This document shows positions 1 through 8,246 of a DNA stretch of 64,000 nt, in pieces. This stretch comes from Planctomycetota bacterium (lineage in GTDB: Bacteria; Planctomycetota; Planctomycetia; Planctomycetales; Planctomycetaceae): assembly GCA_003388505.1 (NCBI GenBank), contig QQVO01000029.1:1-64000 (forward strand), written 5' to 3'. The notes under the pieces were generated by a model, which was not told the origin of the DNA, made no database searches, and saw only the letters and a list, made by a program, of their open reading frames with translations. A program made the position numbers and the translations under genes. Position 1 is the stretch's first letter, and every line of letters begins with the position of its first letter.

Positions 1-174
1 ATCCACGTGGAGACCGCCCGGCAGCGTCGCCTGAATCACATTCGGATCAAACCGCCAGTGCAGAAACAGCAGGTTCGTCCAGGAATGGTACATCGCCGGC
101 CGCCGTCCGGGACGATCGCGTAACGCAAGACGTCGTCCCAGAGTCGGCGGCAGAGTTGCTGAAGCGGTTTTCAT
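1..174 (-). CDS. DUF2071 (YqjF-like) family protein, N-terminal part, cut by the window edge
   Basis: Only the first 58 codons are present; the gene runs off the left edge. Reading leftward from the ATG at 174, the peptide contains RPAMYHSWTNLLFLHW and then DPNVIQATLPGGLHVD. This matches the start of the DUF2071/YqjF family, where a conserved M(Y/H)xxW...LLFLHW is followed by a ...LLPxGLxxD segment. The function of the family is unknown; it is cytoplasmic and shares the acetoacetate-decarboxylase-like fold. No signal peptide is visible. Its promoter would lie in the 345-bp spacer to the right, which is rich in palindromes. Confidence 0.75.
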   Translation of the reverse strand, partial: MKTASATLPPTLGRRLALRDRPGRRPAMYHSWTNLLFLHWRFDPNVIQATLPGGLHVD

Positions 175-290
175 GCTCGACTTCGGTGCGCACCCACGGA
201 AACTTCGGCTGCGGAAAAGAAACCGCGATTCGTTCTGTCAATTAACGCTCGATCGAAACCGATCGTGCGCAGCGCACGGAGTCGCCCACA

Positions 291-320
291 ATGTAGCCGA
301 CTCGCTCCGCCGAGTCGGCC
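291..320. repeat. REP-like palindrome, copy 1
   Basis: The core reads TAGCCGACTCGCTCCG followed by CGAGTCGG, a GC-rich inverted repeat able to form a hairpin. Nearly the same word occurs at 63163-63190 on the same strand, and a related palindrome occurs at 415-448. The arrangement (short palindrome, intergenic, several copies) is that of REP elements. Confidence 0.6.
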
Positions 321-414
321 GGAATTTGACTGACGCACGCAGTGCCGCCTCAGAACCGTACAGACACTGGACCGGCGTCGGAAAGCGATCGAAAGACGAT
401 CAGCCGACCGGGTG

Positions 415-448
415 CACATGCGACTCGCGGAGCGAGTCGCCCACGTAG
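415..448. repeat. REP-like palindrome, copy 2
   Basis: The core is GCGACTCGCGGAGCGAGTCGC, an almost perfect palindrome followed by CCACGTAG. It resembles the reverse complement of the copies at 291-320 and 63163-63190. Confidence 0.55.
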
Positions 449-519
449 TTGCTGAGCAGGCGCACTCCGCCGTTTGGTGGCGTGTAGCGGATTGGTGGCG
501 TGTAGCAGAGCGAGGAGAC

Positions 520-1263
520 CTATTTCGTCGCAATCGCCTGCGCGAGAGGCTGGAGAACCTCTCCCACGACATGGTCGTTCAGCAGCCTTTCCGCATCCTG
601 GCTGAGTTCGTCGAGCGCGTCGGGATACGACGTGTCGTGCGACAGGCTGCCGTACTGCCGGACGGTGAAGTAGACGCTGATCGATTCTTCCGCGAACTCG
701 TTGCGGCGCACCTGATAGGCGTTCGTCCGCGTCTCGATCATCAGCCGGCACTGCCGCCGACAGCTTTCATCCAGGCTGACCGTGAGCGTCGGCTCGTAAT
801 TGAGCGGCCGGGCGCCCGGCAGGTCCAGGAGTCCTTCCAGCGCCGTTCCGACCCCCAGTGCCTCGGCGACGAGCTCGTCGTGATTGCCGCGATACAGGAA
901 ATCGAAACCGACCAGATAGTCGAGCGCCTCACAGTCAAGCGGACTGACCGACAGCATGTAGGGCGCGAGTTCGAGCGCCAGCCGGTGCTGTTCCATCGCC
1001 TCCTCGACGCTGGGCGGGTTGACGTAGCCACTGCAGATACGGCGGGGCTCCAGGCAGGCCCAGCGATAGTGGGGCTGGTCTTTGTCCTCCTCGAGGACGA
1101 AGTCGCCGTTCTCGCGGGTGTAAAAGTTCCGCATGGTCGGATACGATTTCTGCACGCGGCCGAAGAAATCGAGCACCGTCTCGCGCGACGAGGGAAGTTG
1201 CATCTCCGTGTTGAGGTTGACGTTGATGAAGAAATCGTCGGAGAGGGTGGAGTAGGGAATCAT
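520..1263 (-). CDS. Conserved hypothetical protein, 247 aa
   Basis: I do not recognise a named family. The 247-residue product has no signal peptide or membrane segment and looks like a soluble cytoplasmic protein. It is acidic and rich in aromatic residues. The middle segment mentions no known catalytic motif; cysteines at about positions 86, 92, 121 and in RRQCRLM do not form a clear metal site. The start at 1263 is the only good ATG and lies close to the oppositely oriented alkyltransferase gene. If that gene starts at 1362, about 100 bp are left for two divergent promoters. It is probably a lineage-specific planctomycete protein. Confidence 0.7.
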   Translation of the reverse strand: MIPYSTLSDDFFINVNLNTEMQLPSSRETVLDFFGRVQKSYPTMRNFYTRENGDFVLEEDKDQPHYRWACLEPRRICSGYVNPPSVEEAMEQHRLALELAPYMLSVSPLDCEALDYLVGFDFLYRGNHDELVAEALGVGTALEGLLDLPGARPLNYEPTLTVSLDESCRRQCRLMIETRTNAYQVRRNEFAEESISVYFTVRQYGSLSHDTSYPDALDELSQDAERLLNDHVVGEVLQPLAQAIATK

Positions 1264-1361
1264 CGAGGATGGTTCTCCATTTCGGGGCGATGCCGGTCGC
1301 GCAGCCGGCTGATGGGCCGCAGGATTGGTGCATCCACACTTATTCTATAGGGCGGTGGAAG

Positions 1362-1937
1362 ATGGGTCAAAGAGCGGAATTCCGCACGGCGGAACGATAT
1401 CGGCCGCGAACTCGCACGGGAAGCACGGTCCTGTCGATTTTTCCAACCGACCTGGGCTGGTTCGGATTGCTGGGCCGCGGCGAGTCGGTGCTGCGGCTCT
1501 GTTTTGGACACGTCGGGCCCGCCGAGGTTCGACAAGCGCTCGCGGGTTGTGTGGATGCAGCCGGCGCGTCGGAGTGTGACTGGACGCCCGATCTCCGCAG
1601 GCGACTGGAGGGCTACGCGGCCGGGGAAATCGACAGTTTTCGTGATGTGCGCGTGGCGATGGAGGGACGTACGCAGTTTCAAAAAACGGTGATCGGAGCG
1701 CTGCGGAGCGTCGGTTACGGAGAGACGGTGAGCTACCGCGAACTCGCCGAACTGGCGGGTTCTCCCCGGTCGGCGCGCGCCGTCGGACGGGTCATGGCGG
1801 CGAACCGCGTGCCGATCATCGTGGCCTGTCATCGCGTGCTCGCAAGCGGCGGGGGACTGGGAGGATTCTCCGCTCCGCAAGGGACGGCGATGAAGCGAAG
1901 GCTGCTGCAGATGGAAGGCGCTGAGGCGATTCGCTGA
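1362..1937 (+). CDS. ogt: Methylated-DNA-[protein]-cysteine S-methyltransferase
   Basis: This enzyme repairs O6-alkylguanine (and O4-alkylthymine) by moving the alkyl group to its own cysteine in a suicide reaction. The C-terminal half shows the expected order: FQxxVxxALRSVGYGETVSY, then the DNA-binding helix ARAVGRVMAANR with its Arg finger, then the acceptor motif. The acceptor reads VACHRVLA, so the usual PCHRV has Ala in place of Pro; Cys, His, Arg and Val are kept. The frame is open back to 1269, but the ATG at 1362 is preferred because a GGTGGAAG stretch precedes it and the upstream residues do not look conserved. The chosen product is 191 aa, a usual length for Ogt. Confidence 0.85.
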   Translation: MGQRAEFRTAERYRPRTRTGSTVLSIFPTDLGWFGLLGRGESVLRLCFGHVGPAEVRQALAGCVDAAGASECDWTPDLRRRLEGYAAGEIDSFRDVRVAMEGRTQFQKTVIGALRSVGYGETVSYRELAELAGSPRSARAVGRVMAANRVPIIVACHRVLASGGGLGGFSAPQGTAMKRRLLQMEGAEAIR

Positions 1938-2152
1938 AGCGACGCGGGCAGCAGTTGGAGCCGCCGGGCCCGGTCGCCTATCGCGCCCTGCGGTCAGGAT
2001 CAAGACAAATTCGGGGCGAATTCCTCGAGATGCCTGCCGCCGCAAACAGCGCCGCTGTGCGCTGTTTTCCGATTGGAGTCAGCCGTATACTTCGGAAGAG
2101 TTCCGTCAGGAATTCGGGAGTCCCACGTCTCTCCTGTTGCAGCCGGTCCGTC

Positions 2153-2692
2153 ATGAAACTCGAATTCGCGCGACCCGACGCCTCACAACTTGTCTTTCAG
2201 GTGTTCGAACGATCGGTTCATCCCGAATTGTTCGATATCTACGCCGAGACGCACATCGCCGCTCCCGGCTTTGAAGGAGTCGTGCGGATTTGCCGCGCGG
2301 GGCACGTGGTTGAGTTCCGCCGCGAAGGCCGCCACTTGACGGAAGTCGTCGCCAGCCGCGATCAACAACTTCCGAGGAGGGGGCGCTGCGCATCGCAATT
2401 GCTGCACGGCGGTCGCGATTTTGATTGCGAAGTGAACGGCATCGCCTATTGCTGCAGCGCCCACGTCGAACACGTGGACGCCGAAGTCTTCAGCGAACTG
2501 CAGGATGAACTCTCGGTCGATGCGTCTCGTGCTCTTGTCTCGTACCGTTTCCCCGGAGCCAACCGTTTGCAGCCGGGCCCGGTCAGCGTGATTCAGGCGG
2601 AGGCCACCGAAAGCTGTCTGGTGCTGCACGCCTTTCACACCTTCCCCGAAAACCGCGCCATTCTGCGGACGCAGTCGCTGTTCGAGTATTGA
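2153..2692 (+). CDS. DUF2617 family protein
   Basis: The 179-aa product begins MKLEFARPDASQLVFQVFER and ends with LHAFHTFPENRAILRTQSLFE. The closing HTFPE...RTxSxFE signature is typical of the DUF2617 family found in planctomycetes and actinobacteria. The function is unknown. There is no signal peptide or membrane segment. The frame is open further upstream to 1955, but those residues are Arg/Ser-rich and look like non-coding translation, so the ATG at 2153 is chosen. The gene stands alone; 215 bp separate it from the alkyltransferase gene. Confidence 0.65.
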   Translation: MKLEFARPDASQLVFQVFERSVHPELFDIYAETHIAAPGFEGVVRICRAGHVVEFRREGRHLTEVVASRDQQLPRRGRCASQLLHGGRDFDCEVNGIAYCCSAHVEHVDAEVFSELQDELSVDASRALVSYRFPGANRLQPGPVSVIQAEATESCLVLHAFHTFPENRAILRTQSLFEY

Positions 2693-2741
2693 CGGGACGA
2701 CGGCGGCGCCCGCACGGCGCTGCTCTCGCGGCTGCGACTGC

Positions 2742-2771
2742 TTGACGATCCTCACGCGGCCCGCTTAGCAT
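2742..2771 (+). promoter_or_regulatory. Candidate sigma70-type promoter
   Basis: TTGACG (2742-2747) and TAGCAT (2766-2771) are separated by 18 bp and lie about 90 bp upstream of the secreted Tyr-rich protein gene. The match was found by eye. Confidence 0.35.
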
Positions 2772-2863
2772 GACTGGTGAGGACGTCCGGATTGCAGCCA
2801 TTCCGCTGCCGACTCAGCAGGACGCCTCTTGCCGCCGACGCCCAACCATCCCATGCGGAGACG

Positions 2864-3457
2864 ATGATGAGCATCCGAACACTTCTATCTGCGACACTCG
2901 GCGGGCTGATTCTGTGTGCGGTCGTCAGCACGGCGCCGGTCAATGCCGGCGAGCCGCTGCGCGTGATCCCGGCTGTCCGGCAGGTGGAAGCGGGTGAAAC
3001 GTCCGATGAGGTAAAGCTCACTGGCTGGCGGCGCGGCTTCTTCGGGCGGAGGCACTATCGTTTCGGCGGCGGGTTTTACGGATATCGAGGTGGGTTCTAC
3101 CGGGGCTTTTCGCCGATCGGACGCCGTTACTGGCGCTATCGTCCGTTGTGGCGTCCCTACGGTTACCGGTCGTGGGCGTATTCGCCGGTCCTGTCCTATC
3201 AGCCTTACCCGTACGGTTACTATCCCTATGGGGCCAGCTATTACTCGGCGTACCGTCCGGTCTATCTCTCGCCTGCGTATCCGGTCGCAACCCCCGTTTA
3301 CCCGACTGTAACACCCGTGTATCCGAGTGTCGCACCGGCCCCGGCCGTGTATCAGTACACCGCTCCGGCGACGGTCTACGTGTCCCGCTCTTATTACACA
3401 CCGGCTGTCTACACCGGCTACTGCGGCGGCGGTTACTACTGGGACGCCTGGCGATAA
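2864..3457 (+). CDS. Secreted Tyr/Gly/Pro-rich protein
   Basis: The product is about 197 aa. It starts with a clear Sec signal peptide (MMSIRTLLSATLGGLILCAV..., likely cleaved after VNAG or near it). The rest is low complexity: an Arg/Gly/Tyr/Phe-rich stretch with FGRRHYRFGGGFYGYRGG, then repeats of the type YPxxTPVYPxV, and a Tyr/Gly/Cys tail ending YWDAWR. Such proteins are common in planctomycetes and may form part of the cell wall or surface, but this is inference. Two adjacent ATGs (2864 and 2867) are possible; GGAG at 2857-2860 fits the second a little better. The stop is followed at once by the GTG start of the HAD gene, so the two may be co-transcribed. Confidence 0.8.
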   Translation: MMSIRTLLSATLGGLILCAVVSTAPVNAGEPLRVIPAVRQVEAGETSDEVKLTGWRRGFFGRRHYRFGGGFYGYRGGFYRGFSPIGRRYWRYRPLWRPYGYRSWAYSPVLSYQPYPYGYYPYGASYYSAYRPVYLSPAYPVATPVYPTVTPVYPSVAPAPAVYQYTAPATVYVSRSYYTPAVYTGYCGGGYYWDAWR

Positions 3458-4156
3458 GTGCCGGACGATGCCCGCCAGCGCTGGATCGTCTTCGATGCCG
3501 TGGGAACGCTGATTTTCGCCGATCCCCCGGTACACCTCGCCTACCACCGGATCGGCCGGGCGCACGGTTCAAGACTGAGTCCGGCCGAGGTGCAGGCCCG
3601 GTTTCAGGCCGCTTTCGCGCATCGCGTCGCACGGTCAGCCGACAACGGGCCTCTGACGACGAGCGAGGCCGAAGAACGGCGATTCTGGCAGTCCCTGGTT
3701 GGCGAAGTCCTGCCTGATGCCGTCGATCGTGACGCTTGCTTTGACGAGTTGTTCCGCCACTTCGCCTCTCCCGGATCCTGGCAGTGCTTTGCCGACGTCG
3801 AGGAGACGGCCGCCATTCTCCGCGAGCAAGACTGCCGCCTGGCGATCGCGTCCAATTTCGACGGCCGACTGCGCGGCGTCTGCGCAGCGCTTGAAGAACT
3901 TGCGGCCTTTGAGGAAGTCGTGGTCTCGTCAGAGGTGGGTTACGCCAAACCCGCACCCCAGTTCTTCGAGGCAGTCCTTGCACGGTGTCATTGCGCCCCG
4001 GAGCAGGTTGTGTTCGTTGGCGACGACGCGGTCAACGACGTGCACGGCGCGCAGCAGGCGGGACTTGAGGCCGTGCATCTGGATCGCACCGGAAAGGCGG
4101 GTGAGCGGAGTCTCCGGACGTTGACCGAATTGCCGGCTCTGCTGAATTCCGGTTGA
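3458..4156 (+). CDS. HAD-superfamily hydrolase (subfamily IA)
   Basis: A 232-aa cytoplasmic phosphatase-like protein. The four HAD motifs are visible: I, FDAVGTL at about residues 13-19 (nucleophile Asp); II, IASNFD; III, the Lys in VGYAKPAPQFF; IV, VFVGDDAVNDVHGA. In motif I the usual second Asp (general acid/base) is Val, as also seen in HDHD3-like members. The substrate cannot be told. The start is a GTG that touches the TAA of the upstream gene, with no better start downstream. A repeat containing a terminator-like hairpin follows the gene. Confidence 0.8.
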   Translation: MPDDARQRWIVFDAVGTLIFADPPVHLAYHRIGRAHGSRLSPAEVQARFQAAFAHRVARSADNGPLTTSEAEERRFWQSLVGEVLPDAVDRDACFDELFRHFASPGSWQCFADVEETAAILREQDCRLAIASNFDGRLRGVCAALEELAAFEEVVVSSEVGYAKPAPQFFEAVLARCHCAPEQVVFVGDDAVNDVHGAQQAGLEAVHLDRTGKAGERSLRTLTELPALLNSG

Positions 4157-4187
4157 CTGCGGGAGACCGTCTGCAATCCCGCCTGCG

Positions 4188-4310
4188 TAGTGCCCTGTCA
4201 GGGCTTTGTTTCGGGTTGGCGGGACTGCGGATTCGCACGAAACCCTGCGGGATTCGTGCTCCCGTGAGAACCGCTCACCCCCAAGACTCTGAATTGACTG
4301 ACCGGTAGGC
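4188..4310 (+). repeat. Dispersed repeat family B, copy 1 (about 123 bp)
   Basis: It starts with AGTGCCCTGTCAGGGCTTTG, a small hairpin (GCCC/GGGC) followed by T-rich sequence, so it could act as a terminator. Further shared blocks are CGAAACCCTGCGGGATT and GAACCGCTCA, ending near GTAGG. Full-length relatives are at 28894-29019 and a shortened one at 36352-36397. No coding frame is conserved between copies. Confidence 0.7.
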
Positions 4311-4328
4311 TGCCCGAATCACGGCAAC

Positions 4329-4334
4329 TACAAT
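4329..4334 (+). promoter_or_regulatory. Candidate -10 box very close to a start codon
   Basis: TACAAT ends only 6 bp before the ATG of the lipid kinase gene at 4341. If it is used, the transcript would be nearly leaderless. No good -35 box is seen. Confidence 0.2.
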
Positions 4335-4340
4335 TTCGCG

Positions 4341-5216
4341 ATGGAACGATCGTCGCGTTGGGTGGCCATTCAGCGGAATCCGAAATCCGGGTCAGGCTTG
4401 AGGCGCCCCCTCCTGGAGTTCATTCGGTCGCTGCGCACGCTTGGAATACGGCCTCGCTTGTTCTCCCAGCGCGAGCGCCTCGACGCCTGCCTGCAGGATC
4501 CCGTCCACAGGCAATCGCTGCACGGCATCGTGGCGGCCGGCGGGGACGGAACGATCCTCGACCTGATCAACCGCCACCCCGGCATCCCGGTTGGGGTTCT
4601 GCCGCTGGGAACGGAGAATCTTGTCGCGCGTCAGTTCCGTATCCCGCGCAACGGGGCCGCCGCGGCCGCGATCGTCGCCGGCGGTCGCCTCGAACCACTT
4701 GACATCGGGCGGATCGACGGCAAGCGATTCGCCATCATGGCCAGCGCCGGTTTCGACGCCGAAGTCATTCATCAGCTTCACCAACACCGGAGCGGCCACA
4801 TCGATCACACTCACTATCTTCGCCCGATCCTCTCGACGTTGAGAACCTATCGTCATCCCGAATTGCGGGTCTACGCGGACGACGCCACCGAGCCGGTCTC
4901 CGGCCGGATGGTCGTCGTCGCCAACCTGTCCGCCTACGCGCTCCGCCTCGGCGTGGTTCCGACCGCGGAGGGCTGTGACGGCTGGTTTGACGTCCGGATT
5001 TTCCAGAAAGGTTCGGCGTTTCAAATCATGAGGTACTTGTATATGGTGGCCCGCAAACGGCACGACCGTCTGCCGGACGTGATCTGTTTGAGGGCGCGAA
5101 CGATTCGCATTGAGGCGGACGCTCCCGTTCCGCTGCAGGCGGACGGCGACCCCGTCGGGACCACGCCCTGCGAGATCTCGATCGATGCGAGTTCCGCACG
5201 ACTCTTCGTCCCTTAG
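4341..5216 (+). CDS. Diacylglycerol kinase-fold lipid/sphingosine kinase family protein
   Basis: The 291-aa protein belongs to the DAGK-catalytic family (DgkB/YegS/BmrU type), which phosphorylates lipids such as diacylglycerol with ATP. The signature AAGGDGTILDLIN lies at about residues 56-68, followed by GVLPLGTENLVARQF (the usual GTxNDxAR). A glycine-rich segment, MASAGFDAEV, and a C-terminal ADGDPVGTTPCEI segment are also as expected. No membrane segment is present. The start ATG at 4341 follows an AT-rich stretch. It is transcribed alone and followed by a 370-bp spacer. Confidence 0.85.
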   Translation: MERSSRWVAIQRNPKSGSGLRRPLLEFIRSLRTLGIRPRLFSQRERLDACLQDPVHRQSLHGIVAAGGDGTILDLINRHPGIPVGVLPLGTENLVARQFRIPRNGAAAAAIVAGGRLEPLDIGRIDGKRFAIMASAGFDAEVIHQLHQHRSGHIDHTHYLRPILSTLRTYRHPELRVYADDATEPVSGRMVVVANLSAYALRLGVVPTAEGCDGWFDVRIFQKGSAFQIMRYLYMVARKRHDRLPDVICLRARTIRIEADAPVPLQADGDPVGTTPCEISIDASSARLFVP

Positions 5217-5586
5217 CTTACTTTTTTCCCGGAAGTCGTTGCAGTTGAGTCGAATTTCAGCGACCCGGCGAGCGGCGAGGCGTGAGCCCGCCGATTCGTC
5301 CTCCCACCAACAAGCTCGGATGGTCCGAGGCACTGCCTCGTTAGAGATCCTTTTCAGAATTGACGCATGGGTTGTTCGTATCCTTGAGTTGCGACTCGAA
5401 GCGCAGCGCTCCCCAGTCGGTCGCGGCGAAACGGGTGTATGAAACCATGTGACGTTTTTTGAAATGGACCACTGAGGCGCCGCAGGCACGAACGCCGGCC
5501 GGCGATCAACCGCATCCGGGTGAATTCCGGGCGGAACGGAGTTGCAGGAGCGGAACCTGGAAACCGGACGTTCAGCAGGAGGACTC
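5217..5586. other. Gene-free spacer upstream of kdsA
   Basis: No gene is supported in these 370 bp. At 5405-5432 there is a degraded reverse-strand copy of repeat family A (AGCGCTCCCC...GGTCGCGGCGAAAC; about 23 of 28 positions agree with the reverse complement of the copy at 48967-48994). Confidence 0.45.
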
Positions 5587-6420
5587 ATGCCGCACAGAAG
5601 CATCCAGGTCGACGAATATCGTTGCGGTCCGGGCGAACCGTTGCTGATCATCGCCGGCCCTTGCGTCATTGAAGATGATGCGCTGCTGGACCGCGTGTCG
5701 GGCGAACTGGCCGAACTGGCGTCGCAAAACGGCTGGCAGATCGTTTTCAAGGCGAGTTTCGATAAGGCGAATCGGACGAGTCTCGACAGTTTTCGCGGGC
5801 CGGGGCTGGAGGCCGGGTTGACCGGTCTGAACCGCGTTCGCGAACGGACCGGGCTGCCGGTCACAACCGACATCCACCTCCCCGAGCAGGCCGCCCCGGC
5901 GGCCGAAGTCTGCCGGATTCTCCAGATCCCGGCGTTCCTCGCGCGGCAGACCGACCTGCTCGTGGCCGCCTCGACGGCGACTGCTGCGCAAGGGGGCGTG
6001 GTGAACGTCAAAAAGCCGCAGTTCGTCGCGCCGCAGGACGTGGTCCACGCGGTCAACAAGTGCGAGCAATCAGGCAACCCCAACATTCTGCTGACCGAAC
6101 GCGGGACGACGTTCGGATACGGCCGCCTGATTAACGACATGCAGGCGATTCCGGTCATGCAGGAGATCGGCTGCCCCGTCGTGTTCGATGCGACGCACAG
6201 CGTGCAGCGTCCCGGCGGCAGCACGACGGGAGGGGCGAGAGAGATGATCGAACCTCTGGCAAGAGCGGCGGTGGCGGCCGGCTGCGACGGCGTCTTTCTG
6301 GAGACGCACCCCGAACCCGATCGAGCGTTGAGCGACGGTCCCAATATGCTGCCGCTCGCCGAGGTTCCGAGGCTGCTCGCCCGGCTGACGGAACTCCGTC
6401 AGTGGATCAACCAGCTCTGA
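5587..6420 (+). CDS. kdsA: 3-deoxy-8-phosphooctulonate (Kdo-8-P) synthase
   Basis: KdsA condenses phosphoenolpyruvate with arabinose-5-phosphate to give Kdo-8-phosphate, an early step toward the Kdo of lipopolysaccharide. The 277-aa sequence has all family blocks: [56 protein letters not shown] and [21 protein letters not shown]. The Cys in AGPCVIE, together with the His and Glu/Asp in the later blocks, places it in the metal-dependent class (as in Aquifex) rather than the Asn-containing E. coli class. AGGAGG at 5577-5582, four bases before ATG 5587, fixes the start. Its presence points to an outer membrane with Kdo. Confidence 0.95.
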   Translation: MPHRSIQVDEYRCGPGEPLLIIAGPCVIEDDALLDRVSGELAELASQNGWQIVFKASFDKANRTSLDSFRGPGLEAGLTGLNRVRERTGLPVTTDIHLPEQAAPAAEVCRILQIPAFLARQTDLLVAASTATAAQGGVVNVKKPQFVAPQDVVHAVNKCEQSGNPNILLTERGTTFGYGRLINDMQAIPVMQEIGCPVVFDATHSVQRPGGSTTGGAREMIEPLARAAVAAGCDGVFLETHPEPDRALSDGPNMLPLAEVPRLLARLTELRQWINQL

Positions 6421-6536
6421 CCCCGTGCCCCCGGTTCCTCGAAGCGGCACGGGAAATCCGTCTGAGATCGGTTAGAATTGAAGACGTACATTCGTTCAAT
6501 TGTCTTTCCTTCGTCTTCAGTTCTGAGGAGCAACGT

Positions 6537-8198
6537 GTGAGCGACGATTCGTATACGGCTCAAGGTTCGTCATGGAGAGTTCGGGCGGCGATCGGTCTCG
6601 GCGTCGTGATTCTGTTACTGGTCCTGGCCGCCTGGAAAGGCGGGGGTTCGGGCAGCGCGACGGTCGAAACCCCGGACGATCAGCAGGACAGATCCCAGGC
6701 GGAAGAACTGGAACGTCAGTTGTCATCGGTCCTCGATGGACTGCGGCCCGAACGCCTGGGAGTCAGCGTCGACGCCGATGACGTCGTCGACAGCGTGAAT
6801 CTCTGGTGGGCCGACTATCGGGAGGCTCCGGGGACCGTCATCCCCCAGCTTCAGACAGAAGCCGTCCGCGACGTGTATGGGGAGGCGGCGTTTGAATATG
6901 CGTCGGAGCGCCGGTTCAACACTCGCGACATGTCGCATATCCGCAACTGCCTGATGAACCGCGCGATCGTTGAACATATCGCTGAGACCGCCGATACAGA
7001 CATCGACCGCGCGATGGCGGCGTTTCAGTTCGTGGTCGACAACGTCGAGTTGGCTCCCGGAACGTCTCCCGGTCCCCCGGTGACGCCCTTCGAGGTATTG
7101 CTGCTGGGGCGCGGACGACCGGACGACCGGGCCTGGCTGCTGGCGGAGGTTCTAAGGCAGTTCGGTCGCGACTGCGTCTTGATCGCGCCGTCCGGCGAGC
7201 CAACCACCGGTGAAGACTCCGCCCGCCTGGTGGGCGTGATCGGCGCCGCCGGGGAGGTCTACCTGTTCGACGTCGAATTGGGACTTCCGATTCCTTCCGG
7301 TGAGAGCGATCCCGGATCCTGGAAAATCGCGCGGCCGGCCACGTTGCAGCAGGCCCGCGCGGAGGATGCGTTGCTGCGGCAGTTCGACGTCGAAGGGGGA
7401 GAGACCTATCCCATCACTGCCGCAGGACTGGCCGAGGTCCAGGTGCGCTACGTCAGCCGGAGCGAATACTCCGCCTCCCGATTCGCAGGGCTGCAACAGG
7501 CGCTGCCGGCGGAATTCGCGACGACTCTCGTCGATCCGCTCGTTTCCACCGAAGAGGGCGCTCCCGGACTGATTGCTCGCGTGCAGGCGGCCGGTTCCGG
7601 AGGGCGTTGGGACGCTGCCGACGTCGCCGCCTGGGACTATCCGGACGCCCGAACGGCGGCGTTTCATGCGGCGGGTGCGGAAGACGCCCCGGAACTGTCG
7701 CAGTCCATGCGGCGTCTCGCCGGACCGCGAGTCCACCGCACCGAAATCATCGACGACACGACCCAGATTGTGGACATCGTCGGCAATTCCGACCGCCCCC
7801 TGAGGTATGTCCGTGTGCAACAACTCCGGGGCGACCTCACCGATGCGCTAGTCGGTTACGGGTCGATCCGCTCGGCGTCGGCGTTTGTCACGGAAGCCGT
7901 CAATGACGAAGCCAGGGAGTATTCCGTCTACTGGATCGCGGTCTGCCAGTATCGACTCGGCCGTTATGAGTCGAGTCTCGGCACGGCGGGAATCTACCTG
8001 AAGGATTATCAGAACGGGGTGTGGAGTGAGGCCGCGAGGCAAATACAGGCAGCGTGCGAAGCGGAACTCGGCCGGTATGACGCGGCCGTGGAGATTCTCG
8101 AGAAGGCCTCTGCAGGCGGCCCGCCGTCTCCCCGCGATGCGTTCCTGATTGAGCGCTGGCGAACGATGGTCGACCAGGAGTCGGAAGACGCCTCGTAA
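6537..8198 (+). CDS. Membrane-anchored transglutaminase-like/TPR protein
   Basis: The 553-aa product has a short cytoplasmic start, one transmembrane helix (about residues 18-34, GLGVVILLLVLAAW) and a long extracytoplasmic part. The region around residues 140-200 (VVDNVELAPGTSPG...LLGRGRPDDRAWLLAEVLRQFG...CVLIAP) looks like a transglutaminase-fold segment without a clear Cys-His-Asp triad. Residues 440-540 (AREYSVYWIAVCQYRLGRY..., SEAARQIQAACEAELGRYDAA) look like TPR-type helical repeats. GAGGAG upstream supports the GTG start at 6537. Function unknown; the type is common in planctomycetes. Confidence 0.65.
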   Translation: MSDDSYTAQGSSWRVRAAIGLGVVILLLVLAAWKGGGSGSATVETPDDQQDRSQAEELERQLSSVLDGLRPERLGVSVDADDVVDSVNLWWADYREAPGTVIPQLQTEAVRDVYGEAAFEYASERRFNTRDMSHIRNCLMNRAIVEHIAETADTDIDRAMAAFQFVVDNVELAPGTSPGPPVTPFEVLLLGRGRPDDRAWLLAEVLRQFGRDCVLIAPSGEPTTGEDSARLVGVIGAAGEVYLFDVELGLPIPSGESDPGSWKIARPATLQQARAEDALLRQFDVEGGETYPITAAGLAEVQVRYVSRSEYSASRFAGLQQALPAEFATTLVDPLVSTEEGAPGLIARVQAAGSGGRWDAADVAAWDYPDARTAAFHAAGAEDAPELSQSMRRLAGPRVHRTEIIDDTTQIVDIVGNSDRPLRYVRVQQLRGDLTDALVGYGSIRSASAFVTEAVNDEAREYSVYWIAVCQYRLGRYESSLGTAGIYLKDYQNGVWSEAARQIQAACEAELGRYDAAVEILEKASAGGPPSPRDAFLIERWRTMVDQESEDAS

Positions 8199-8246
8199 TT
8201 CTCAAGCCGTGCCTTCCGATCACATTCCGCTGAACTCCCGTTGCCG

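Larger units (their letters stand above)
175..519. other. Gene-free spacer with palindromic repeats
   Basis: This 345-bp spacer lies between two leftward genes. It holds two REP-like palindromes (listed separately) and a short direct repeat of a GTGGCGTGTAGC word near 477-505. No convincing reading frame starts and ends within it. Confidence 0.5.

Noticed and set aside
412-1350. 312-codon plus-strand frame opposite the 247-aa gene
   Set aside because: Either strand could be read here, but the minus-strand product has protein-like composition and a better start; the plus frame is Arg/Val/Glu-rich and typical of an antisense shadow.
4392-6344. 650-codon open frame on the minus strand
   Set aside because: It overlaps the lipid kinase and kdsA genes, both with clear motifs; its own translation has none.
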